Origin: Chitinophagaceae bacterium
GTDB lineage: Bacteria > Bacteroidota > Bacteroidia > Chitinophagales > Chitinophagaceae
Length of the DNA stretch: 24,979 bases
Assembly (NCBI GenBank): GCA_003167015.1
Contig: PMUF01000596.1
Span: forward strand, 1-24,979
Direction of reading: 5' to 3'
The notes beneath the pieces were generated by a model that saw only the letters and a program-made list of their open reading frames with translations, was not told the origin of the DNA and made no database searches. Positions 1-6,810 of the stretch are shown in pieces; position 1 is the stretch's first letter, and every line of letters begins with the position of its first letter. The translations under genes were made by a program, and so were the position numbers.

Positions 1-1
1 C

Positions 2-691
2 CTGAGATTTTCCAAAAAGCCGATTTCGGAGATCGCCATAGAGTGTGGCCTTTCGTCCGCAGCCACTCTTTCCCGTTTGTTCAAACAATACTTTGGAATT
101 TCGCCGAGTGAATACAGGAAGGGGGGTAAAATTAGCAAGATTCGCAAAGAATTGTTTCAGGTTAGTCAATATCATTGCAGCATGACCGAGGAGGAATTAA
201 AGGATAAATTCCCCGTAGAAATAAGACAACTTCCGGAAAGGAGGATTGCCTATATTAGAGTAGTAGATGCTTTCAGGGAAGGTGTCGTACTGAGTGTATT
301 TGCCGATATGGTCGAATGGGCAAAAAAAATGAACCTGTTCCATTCGGAAACAATCTTTGGGATGTCAAAGGATGACCCGGACGTAACGCCCAAGGAAAAA
401 TACGGATATGAAGTGTGTATTACCCTTCCGAAAAAGTTTGAAATCGAGGCAGACGGTTTTATAGAAACAACGACTTTGCCCAAATGCAAGTATGCCGTTA
501 CCGCTGTATCCGGAAATTTTGACTTAGTTGTGGCAGCTACAAATTATCTCTTCGATAACTGGCTGATCAACAGTTTATATGAATGCGAGCCTCAGCATGC
601 GTTAGAGGTATTTTTGGACAAAGAGAATATTTGCAATTGGAACCACTTTGATTTGGAATTATTCATCCCGGTTAAAACAATACAAAAATGA
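2..691 (+). CDS. AraC-family transcriptional regulator, C-terminal part, with GyrI-like effector domain (5' cut by window)
   Basis: The reading frame is open from base 2, so the true start lies outside the window. The first 45 or so visible residues are the second helix-turn-helix of an AraC/XylS DNA-binding domain (SEIAIECGLSSAATLSRLFK, then FGISPSEYRK). From about visible residue 70 to the end is a GyrI-like/AraC effector-binding domain: it opens with EIRQLPERRIAYIRV, contains the YGYEVCITLP strand and ends with LELFIPV. This is the Rob/SoxS-like architecture in which a small-molecule domain follows the DNA-binding domain. The stop overlaps the next start (ATGA), so the VOC gene is probably translationally coupled and may act on the same ligand. 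The DNA is noticeably more AT-rich than the permease gene at 2.2 kb, a mild hint of different origin. Family assignment is firm; the ligand is unknown. Confidence 0.93.
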   Translation: MRFSKKPISEIAIECGLSSAATLSRLFKQYFGISPSEYRKGGKISKIRKELFQVSQYHCSMTEEELKDKFPVEIRQLPERRIAYIRVVDAFREGVVLSVFADMVEWAKKMNLFHSETIFGMSKDDPDVTPKEKYGYEVCITLPKKFEIEADGFIETTTLPKCKYAVTAVSGNFDLVVAATNYLFDNWLINSLYECEPQHALEVFLDKENICNWNHFDLELFIPVKTIQK

Positions 692-1065
692 AAAAGGTAA
701 CAGGAATAGGCGGCATTCTATTCAAATGTAAGGACCCTAAGGCAGTTAACGAGTGGTATAAAACACACCTTGGGTTTGACACGAGCCCGTATGGAACAAG
801 CTTCGAATGGCTGGAAGTAGATGACAGCACAAAAAAGGGGCTCACCCAGTGGGCACCGTTTGCGGAAAGCTCAAAATATTTCGAGCCTTCCACAAGAGAC
901 TTTATGATAAACTATAGAGTGGCGGATATAGAAGCTCTTGTAGCGCAACTTAAAGATGAAGGAGTAACCATTGTAGACAAAATCGAGGATACTGACTACG
1001 GGAAATTTGTTCATATTTTAGACGGCGAAGGGAATAAAATTCAATTGTGGGAGCCTAAAGATTAG
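688..1065 (+). CDS. VOC (glyoxalase/bleomycin-resistance fold) family protein
   Basis: A 125-residue protein, the usual size for a single-subunit VOC protein with two beta-alpha-beta-beta-beta modules. Module 1 runs from GIGGILFKCKDP with the helix AVNEWYKTHLGF; module 2 carries the helix DIEALVAQLKDEGV and ends with the characteristic HILDGEGNKIQLWEP. The usual first metal-ligand His of glyoxalase I is not at the expected place in strand 1 (GILF), and the last ligand position is Gln in IQLWEP, so a metal-dependent lyase role is doubtful; it could be a binding or resistance protein. The ATG overlaps the stop of the AraC-type gene, so the two are co-transcribed and probably coupled. The stop lies 2 bp from the convergent lipoprotein gene, leaving no room for a separate terminator. 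Fold is confident, function is not. Confidence 0.88.
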   Translation: MKKVTGIGGILFKCKDPKAVNEWYKTHLGFDTSPYGTSFEWLEVDDSTKKGLTQWAPFAESSKYFEPSTRDFMINYRVADIEALVAQLKDEGVTIVDKIEDTDYGKFVHILDGEGNKIQLWEPKD

Positions 1066-1067
1066 CG

Positions 1068-1994
1068 TTACTGATAGGTATAGGTAATCGTTTCTTTAGC
1101 AATAGACCCCGAATTCGATGGCGTGGTCGTAACAGTTACTGTGGAAGTTGCCGGCTGGTTGGCCGCATTGTAGGTCGTGGTGTAGTTGGTAATAACTGAG
1201 CCCGGGTTGGTGCCCGTTTCGGTGACGGACGATTGGGTCAGGTCATTAATGCTGAGGACGGCGACACCAGGGACGAGGTAGAGCGGTGCGGCGCTTAATT
1301 TGGTGTCATACGTATATACGGTGGTGAAGGTATCGACCGCTATTCCGGCATCATAAACGACGTTGATGCTTTGTGTCAGGTTGCTGCCGCTGTAGGTAAA
1401 GGACTCTTGTGAATTCAGCAGATAACCGGGGACCAAAGGGTTCAATTGGTACACGGTGCAGGTTGCGACGTTGCCATTGGTGTTGTAGGTTAACAGCGCG
1501 CTATCGTTGGCGGTCTCCGATGTCGTTGGGATAATGGAAGTTCCGGAAGTACTGGTCTTTTGAACATAACCGATGATTTTTCCGTTGGCGGACTGGAAGG
1601 TGGTACTGACCTGAGTGGTTGAGGCGTAAGTTTTATTATCAAATATAACCGTTTCGGCAACGCTGCCTGTCAGGCCGGAAATGAGGTTACCCGAATAGGT
1701 CATGCTATAGGTCAGATTGGTGGTGAAGGAGGCTCCGGAATCGCTGACGACGGAGTTTTGCTGTAGGCCGGTCAGATTATTATTCCCGTCATAAGAATAA
1801 GTCGTTACCGTAGAATCGATGGTGACATTGGCGGAGTTGGTGGCGACTAAAATCTCTTCTGTGAGGAGAGCGCCAGTGCTACCCTTTCCGGTACTATCGG
1901 AAGAGGAGGAGGAGGAACTGGAGCCGGACTTTTTGCAGCCTACTGAAGCAGTGAGGAGCAGCGCGATGATGCCTGTTATTGTTATCGGTTTCAT
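1068..1994 (-). CDS. secreted lipoprotein with Ser-rich linker and YD-like Thr/Ser/Tyr repeats
   Basis: A 308-residue protein with an N-terminal signal (MKPITITGIIALLLTASVGC); Cys20 is the likely lipidated residue, although the -3 residue is Ser rather than the preferred Leu. It is followed by KKSG and a run of eight serines, probably a flexible tether. The rest is rich in Thr, Ser, Asn and Tyr with recurring strand-turn units such as TYSYDGNNNLTGLQ, LLTYNTNGNVATCTVYQL, FTYSGSNLTQSINVVYD and TYNAANQPATSTVTV, which resemble YD/RHS-type repeats of Bacteroidota surface lipoproteins. It ends in YTYQ. No catalytic motif was seen. It is transcribed away from permease 1 across a 220-bp gap and meets the VOC gene tail to tail. 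Likely cell-surface or periplasmic; function unknown. Confidence 0.85.
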   Translation of the reverse strand: MKPITITGIIALLLTASVGCKKSGSSSSSSSSDSTGKGSTGALLTEEILVATNSANVTIDSTVTTYSYDGNNNLTGLQQNSVVSDSGASFTTNLTYSMTYSGNLISGLTGSVAETVIFDNKTYASTTQVSTTFQSANGKIIGYVQKTSTSGTSIIPTTSETANDSALLTYNTNGNVATCTVYQLNPLVPGYLLNSQESFTYSGSNLTQSINVVYDAGIAVDTFTTVYTYDTKLSAAPLYLVPGVAVLSINDLTQSSVTETGTNPGSVITNYTTTYNAANQPATSTVTVTTTPSNSGSIAKETITYTYQ

Positions 1995-2015
1995 ACGTTT
2001 TCGTGTTTGATGGGA

Positions 2016-2023
2016 TAAAGATA
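2016..2023 (-). promoter_or_regulatory. possible -7 element for the lipoprotein gene
   Basis: On the minus strand this reads TATCTTTA, one mismatch from the Bacteroidota -7 consensus TAnnTTTG, 21 nt upstream of the lipoprotein ATG. No clear -33 TTG is present at the usual distance, so support is weak. The same octamer occurs upstream of the M13 peptidase at 9218-9225. Confidence 0.25.
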
Positions 2024-2214
2024 TCCGGTGTTCGGGATGCTATTGGGGTGACCATACCAGCGGCTGGTTTGCTCAAGTAATCGGCGGGAAAGGGACAGTG
2101 GCTGTATCGTTACCGGACGGGCAACCCCCACGATGGAATAGTATTTCCCTGACTATCAAAGCAGTTATAAGTCTGGCATCATATTACCGGGTATACTTTC
2201 ACAAAAGCCTTTCT

Positions 2215-4695
2215 ATGTCTGTGAATGCCATCTCGGTCAAGGTAGCCTGGCGCAATATCCTGCGGCAACGGTGGTATTCGCTGATCCATATTCTTGGGCT
2301 GGCCATCGGCATCTGCGTTTGTATCGTGATTTATCTTATCGGCCGGTACGAGCTGAGCTTTGATAATTTTCACCCTGATGCGGGCAGGATCTACCGCATT
2401 GTAGGCGATGTGCGGGACAAGGATGGCAATCTGATCTTTCTCAACAGCCCGTTCAAGGAGGTGGCCGGGATCGAACACCTGATCGCCGGATTCGAGGACA
2501 AGACGGCCTTTCATGTTTTTGGTTCGGCGATCTCGGTGCCTTTGGTGAATAGCCAGGCCGTGAAAACCTACAATAATCGTCAAGAGGGCAGTTATGCGCT
2601 GTCGACCATTTTGACGGGACCGGATTTCTTTCGCCTCTTTCCGCATGTGTGGCTGGCGGGCGACTCTTCTGTTCTGAACCAGCCGGGGCGGATAGTGCTG
2701 GCAGAAAGTGTGGCGCGGAAATATTTTGGGACGGACAGGGTGGAGCAGATGCTGGACCGGAAGGTGATCTATGACGACAGCCTGACATTGACAGTGGGGG
2801 GCATCGTGCGCGACTGGGACCGGCCTTCGGACCTCAACTATACTTCTTTTATCTCGATCAGAACGGCCGCGGAAACATGGTTGCGGGAGCGTATTCCTGC
2901 GACAGACTGGAGCAGTCTGCAACCGCGACGTTCGCAGGCATTTGTGCGATTGGAAAAGGGGGTGAACCCCGCGCGGGTGAATGCGGAACTCGCTGAATAT
3001 CTCCGCAAGCTAACTCCCGCGCCGGTGCTTTTTAGCGGCGCGAGTCATCTGCGGCTATACCTGCAATCGCTGCGCGATATGCATTATACACCGGATTTTC
3101 ATCCTGCCGATACGGGCGACGATTTCCCGAAGGCCTATCTGCCGCTGCTGTACGCGTTGATGTGGGTGGCGCTGTTCGTTCTGGGGCTGGCGATCATCAA
3201 TTTTATCAATCTCTCGACTGCCCAGAGTTTTCAGCGGATGAAGGAGGTGGGCGTCCGCAAGGTGATGGGAAGCAGCCGGGGAGCGCTTATCGGGCAGTTC
3301 CTGGTCGAGACACTGCTGCTGACGGTGTTTGCCCTTGCGCTTTCGCTGGTGCTGGTAGTGCTGGCCCTATGGTTGTTTGGGGACAGTATTCCGGCAGGGG
3401 TACGTTTTCGGTTTTGGGATGGAGGAAACTGGTTGTTCCTGCTGGGGATGACGGTTATAACGACTTTGATAGCAGGGTTTTATCCGGCCCGGCTGATGTC
3501 TTCTTATCTGCCCGTGCTAAGTCTTAAAGGATCGCTGGATAAAAGCGGTACTGGTGGGGTGGGACTGCGACGGGCGTTGATCATTTTCCAATTTTCCATT
3601 TCCCTGCTTTTCATCATCGGATCGCTGGTGGTCGGGCGGCAGGCGCGGTATACGCGGAATGCGGATCCGGGTTTTAACAGCGATGGGGTGATAACGTTGG
3701 ATTATCCGGGGGCCAGCCGAGGTCAAATGCGGGCATATGCAACAGAGGTCAGTAAGCTGCCGGGTGTACAGCAGGCGATCTTGCAGGGGCATGCGCCCAT
3801 GGGGCGGGAGCATCCGATGGCGACCTTTTTGGATCGATTTAATACGCGCAAGGTGTTGCGCGAGACGACGGTGGAGATGGAGATCGGGGACGATAACTTT
3901 ATCCCCTTTTACCAGATGCAGCTGGTGGCCGGGGGCAATATCGAGGGGGGAGAGAATATGTTACCGGTGGCGATCAATGAGACCTATGCCCACGCACTGG
4001 GGTTTAACGATCCATCGCAGGCGTTGGGAAAGTCTCTCTTTTACCAGGATAATAATGTGCCGTATACGATATCCGGGGTGGTCAAGGATTATCACCAAAG
4101 CTCTTTCCACGAAACTATCCGGCCGCTGATCATCATTACATGGCTCTCTGACGCCAGAAGCGTGGCGGTCCGGCTGAGGGTGCGGGGAGACTCGGCGAAG
4201 ATAGCGATGGCGGCACTGGAGCGGGAGTGGCAGATGTTTTTTCCGGGGGTCCCGTTTACATCCAGTTCGCTGAAGGATACGATCGACCGGCTTTACATGG
4301 AGGAAAACCGGTCGGCCCTGCTCATGCAATCGGCAACGGTGATCATGATCCTCATCTCGTGTATGGGGTTGTTTGGACTGGCCTTATTCTCCGCGAGCCG
4401 GCGGGCAAAGGAGATCGGTATCCGCAAGGTGCTGGGGGCTACTGTGACAGGGGTGTCGTTGCTGTTAAGCCGCGAATTCCTGGTGCTGGTGGGAGCGGCG
4501 ATAGTGATTGCCTCGCCGTTGGCATGGTTCCTGGCTAACAGCTGGCTGCGGGATTTTGGCTATCGCGCGGCGGTGGATGGCTGGGTACTGGTGGAGGCCG
4601 GCGGTGCGGCACTGTTGCTTGCCGTGGCGACGGTGGGGTTCCAGGCATACCGGGTCGCCAGCGTGAATCCGGTGGATGTCATCAGGGATGAGTAG
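2215..4695 (+). CDS. FtsX-type ABC transporter permease (MacB-like), copy 1
   Basis: An 826-residue permease with the double FtsX layout typical of Bacteroidota: TM1 (about 21-43, followed by ELSFDNFHPDAGRIYRI), a large periplasmic domain (45-305), three TM helices (about 311-335, 358-385, 400-425), a fifth helix near 455-475, a second periplasmic domain, and three C-terminal helices (about 704-726, 755-780, 790-812). The cytoplasmic coupling motifs KEVGVRKVMGSS and KEIGIRKVLGAT follow the first helix of each FtsX unit. The frame is open upstream to a GTG at 2098, but ATG 2215 starts at MSVNAISVKVAWRNIL, the point where family members begin. The gene is GC-rich compared with its neighbours. 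No ATPase gene is nearby, so the partner is unknown; a role in lipoprotein or exporter mechanotransmission is family-level inference. Confidence 0.93.
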   Translation: MSVNAISVKVAWRNILRQRWYSLIHILGLAIGICVCIVIYLIGRYELSFDNFHPDAGRIYRIVGDVRDKDGNLIFLNSPFKEVAGIEHLIAGFEDKTAFHVFGSAISVPLVNSQAVKTYNNRQEGSYALSTILTGPDFFRLFPHVWLAGDSSVLNQPGRIVLAESVARKYFGTDRVEQMLDRKVIYDDSLTLTVGGIVRDWDRPSDLNYTSFISIRTAAETWLRERIPATDWSSLQPRRSQAFVRLEKGVNPARVNAELAEYLRKLTPAPVLFSGASHLRLYLQSLRDMHYTPDFHPADTGDDFPKAYLPLLYALMWVALFVLGLAIINFINLSTAQSFQRMKEVGVRKVMGSSRGALIGQFLVETLLLTVFALALSLVLVVLALWLFGDSIPAGVRFRFWDGGNWLFLLGMTVITTLIAGFYPARLMSSYLPVLSLKGSLDKSGTGGVGLRRALIIFQFSISLLFIIGSLVVGRQARYTRNADPGFNSDGVITLDYPGASRGQMRAYATEVSKLPGVQQAILQGHAPMGREHPMATFLDRFNTRKVLRETTVEMEIGDDNFIPFYQMQLVAGGNIEGGENMLPVAINETYAHALGFNDPSQALGKSLFYQDNNVPYTISGVVKDYHQSSFHETIRPLIIITWLSDARSVAVRLRVRGDSAKIAMAALEREWQMFFPGVPFTSSSLKDTIDRLYMEENRSALLMQSATVIMILISCMGLFGLALFSASRRAKEIGIRKVLGATVTGVSLLLSREFLVLVGAAIVIASPLAWFLANSWLRDFGYRAAVDGWVLVEAGGAALLLAVATVGFQAYRVASVNPVDVIRDE

Positions 4696-4710
4696 GGTGG
4701 GTTGCTCCGA

Positions 4711-6405
4711 TTAAAATGCAGAAGCGACCGGGCTGACATCACAAGAGGCAAATGCGTTGAGGTATTTCGTCTTGACAGTTTCTGCCTTGGTTAACTTCTG
4801 CTGCGCCAACAGACATTGATACAGTCCCAGGAGGGACCAGCCATTGCCGGGATTTCGGAACAGGTCTGCCCGGTATACTTTCTCCGCTACTGCGGGCTGA
4901 CGCATTTTTAGCAGAACGACTCCAAGGTATTGCCGGACAGGGATAAGCCATTGCTGAGGCTCGCGATAGATCAGGGCGTCCTCTTCTGCCACTGCCTCAT
5001 CGAGTGAATGGACTGCCTCGTTATGTTTGCCTTCCGCAAAAAGAATTTCTCCCCTGAGGATCCCGGCGGCGATGCTGCCACATTGGGAAGGCTTATCGAA
5101 GGGCATCATACGAACATTCAGCAAGCTGTCCGCAAGATTCATTTGAAGGCTATCCAGGTCCGCCGTCGCTGCCCGGAGGTCAGCATAATGAACATTTGCC
5201 ATTCCCCTTGCAAAGTGAGCCAGTATCGACGCATACTTCCATTGATGATCGGGCAAGGGAGCCTGCATGATCCCGTCCCATTTTCCAAGCCTCACGAGGG
5301 CCATCACAGGGAACATATATATAAACTGGGAATAGGGCTCTTTTTCAAAAGCCGGCCTGGCCGCGACTAGCTGGTCCCGGGTACGCATATAGATAGGCAT
5401 TCCTTGTTTATACATTCCGGCATTCATGGCGCAATAGGATTGAACGGCAAAGACATGAATGACATTGTTCCTGCCGAGGCCAAGCGCCGGCGCGAGCGAA
5501 TCCTCCAGGTTGTATGCCGTATTGGCGTCCTCATTGACGGTCACTCCCCGGGCAAAAAGACCGTTCCTTTGGTACATATGAGTGGCCATGTGCACCATAT
5601 GTCCTGCACCGGGCATATCGTTCTTAAGGATATCCGCACCGGCCAGAGCAAGCTCCGGGTTTCCTGAAGCCTCCGTCAGATGGATATAATAGTGCAATGC
5701 TGCGGGATGATGCGGATCTTTTTTAAGGATCGTTTGGCATAAAGTAACAAGCTCCGGCGTCCATGGTTTTGGCGTCCTGTCGGTGTGCCAAAAATCCCAT
5801 TTGTGTTGCAGCATCACAGCATCGATATACAATGCTGCGATATCGTTGTCAGCCGGATATTGGGCAACCAGGGCCGACATTGCCTTTGCATAGGCACTGT
5901 CCAAATGGCTGCGGTCTGCATTCGTGAAGTCCGACGAATATCTTTGCTGCATGGCATCGATCAGTCCCTTTTCCTTTTCCGTGGCAGTGGAACGATGGCG
6001 GTTCATAGCCGCGAGGGCTGCGGGAACGCCTGGCCGCATTTTGTAGCTATAGGAATTATAATATGGCCCCATTGACAGCGCCTGTCCCCACCAGGTCATG
6101 GCGGCGGCAGAGTCGAAACGTGCGGCTTCCTTAAAAGAGGCCAACGCCTCGGGAAGATGATAGCTGTAATAAAGATTAAGGCCCTGGGTGAAAAATAACC
6201 GGGCGCTATCCTGTTCCGTGGAGATCCGATAAGTATGACTGCCGAGGCCAGGCAAGACAGGAATGAATCTGCCGCTTGCATCCGGCAATGGTCCGGTAGT
6301 GGTGGGACCGCATTCTATCGGGGCTTCGATTTCGGCAACACGGTGTTCGGTGGGTTTTTGGCCCAGGAGGAGAAGGACAAGAAAAATATGGGAACCGTAT
6401 TTCAT
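4711..6405 (-). CDS. TPR-repeat protein with conserved His cluster, probably exported
   Basis: A 564-residue protein starting at ATG 6405 (MKYGSHIFLVLLLLG); a TTG at 6435 would add ten residues but the ATG gives a clean hydrophobic N-terminus typical of a signal or anchor. Helical repeats begin near residue 74 (GLNLYYSYHLPEALASFKEA) and TPR-like units recur to the end (GNGWSLLGLYQCLLAQQKL near the C-terminus). The middle holds a striking His-rich segment: His232, 233, 238 and 242 with Glu245 (HHPAALHYYIHLTEAS), then His269, 272 and 276 (GHMVHMATHMYQRNG). This signature is shared by a broad family annotated only as TPR proteins. The density of His and Glu suggests metal or haem binding, which is inference. 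The gene converges on permease 1 with 15 bp between stops and is divergent from the small membrane protein. Confidence 0.85.
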   Translation of the reverse strand: MKYGSHIFLVLLLLGQKPTEHRVAEIEAPIECGPTTTGPLPDASGRFIPVLPGLGSHTYRISTEQDSARLFFTQGLNLYYSYHLPEALASFKEAARFDSAAAMTWWGQALSMGPYYNSYSYKMRPGVPAALAAMNRHRSTATEKEKGLIDAMQQRYSSDFTNADRSHLDSAYAKAMSALVAQYPADNDIAALYIDAVMLQHKWDFWHTDRTPKPWTPELVTLCQTILKKDPHHPAALHYYIHLTEASGNPELALAGADILKNDMPGAGHMVHMATHMYQRNGLFARGVTVNEDANTAYNLEDSLAPALGLGRNNVIHVFAVQSYCAMNAGMYKQGMPIYMRTRDQLVAARPAFEKEPYSQFIYMFPVMALVRLGKWDGIMQAPLPDHQWKYASILAHFARGMANVHYADLRAATADLDSLQMNLADSLLNVRMMPFDKPSQCGSIAAGILRGEILFAEGKHNEAVHSLDEAVAEEDALIYREPQQWLIPVRQYLGVVLLKMRQPAVAEKVYRADLFRNPGNGWSLLGLYQCLLAQQKLTKAETVKTKYLNAFASCDVSPVASAF

Positions 6406-6460
6406 TCGGAAATATATCTTTTTTTTATTATTCAACCAAACTCAGGTCTGGCGCTAGTCG

Positions 6461-6476
6461 TGGCACTGCATTTGCG
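6461..6476 (+). promoter_or_regulatory. sigma-54-like -24/-12 site
   Basis: The bases TGGCACTGCATTTGCG match TGGCACG-N4-TTGCW with correct GG-to-GC spacing and differ only at the seventh and last positions. If used, transcription would start at about 6487, directly before the ATG at 6488, giving an almost leaderless message. An overlapping TGCATTTG (6467-6474) is one mismatch from the Bacteroidota -7 element, which is an alternative reading. Confidence 0.3.
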
Positions 6477-6487
6477 ACATCGTAAGA

Positions 6488-6676
6488 ATGGAAAAACGCG
6501 TTTTAGGTGTCGTGTTGTCCGTATTAGGGGTAATCGGGCTTATTCTTGCCGCGGTACGCTTTGCCACTGGCGGGTCCAGGGGCGTGCGGTTGACTGTAAT
6601 CTTCTTGATTTTGGGCGTTATTTTCTTTTTCTCCGGTATCGGCCTGGTTAAAAATACAAATGACAAGGCTACTTAG
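6488..6676 (+). CDS. small two-helix membrane protein
   Basis: A 62-residue protein consisting almost entirely of two hydrophobic helices: about residues 5-25 (VLGVVLSVLGVIGLILAAVRF) and 36-54 (LTVIFLILGVIFFFSGIGL), separated by a short basic loop GGSRGV and ending in the polar tail KNTNDKAT. This is a common type of small inner-membrane protein in Bacteroidota. It is divergent from the TPR gene (82 bp between starts) and precedes permease 2 by 134 bp, so it is probably a separate transcript. No name can be given. Size, two balanced TM segments, an ATG and the lack of a longer competing frame support it being real. Confidence 0.7.
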   Translation: MEKRVLGVVLSVLGVIGLILAAVRFATGGSRGVRLTVIFLILGVIFFFSGIGLVKNTNDKAT

Positions 6677-6810
6677 GTAATTGTTGGCGAACAGTAGCTG
6701 TTTCGAAACCGGACAGCCGGTGCCGGGGGGGCGATATTAAGAGTTTGATCTTGAATTCATTGTGAATTTGGCCGACGTTTTGGTGTTCTTCCGCTAAAAC
6801 CGGTCAACCT

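Noticed and set aside
1898..1921. GAG-rich run as a simple repeat or mobile-element trace
   Set aside because: It is the coding sequence of the serine linker of the lipoprotein and nothing repeats beyond it.
2098..2214. GTG start 39 codons upstream for permease 1
   Set aside because: The added residues have no family similarity, and MSVNAISVKVAWRNIL at 2215 is where this family normally begins.
2179..2922. A long minus-strand open frame across permease 1
   Set aside because: It is Arg/Pro/His-rich and lies antisense to a well-conserved permease in GC-rich DNA; such shadows are expected there. The same applies to the other antisense frames over permeases 1-3.
6689..6721. Two small hairpins (AACAG-TAG-CTGTT and ACCGG-ACAG-CCGGT) after the small membrane protein gene
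   Set aside because: Both stems are 5 bp and neither is followed by a T run, so I cannot call a terminator.
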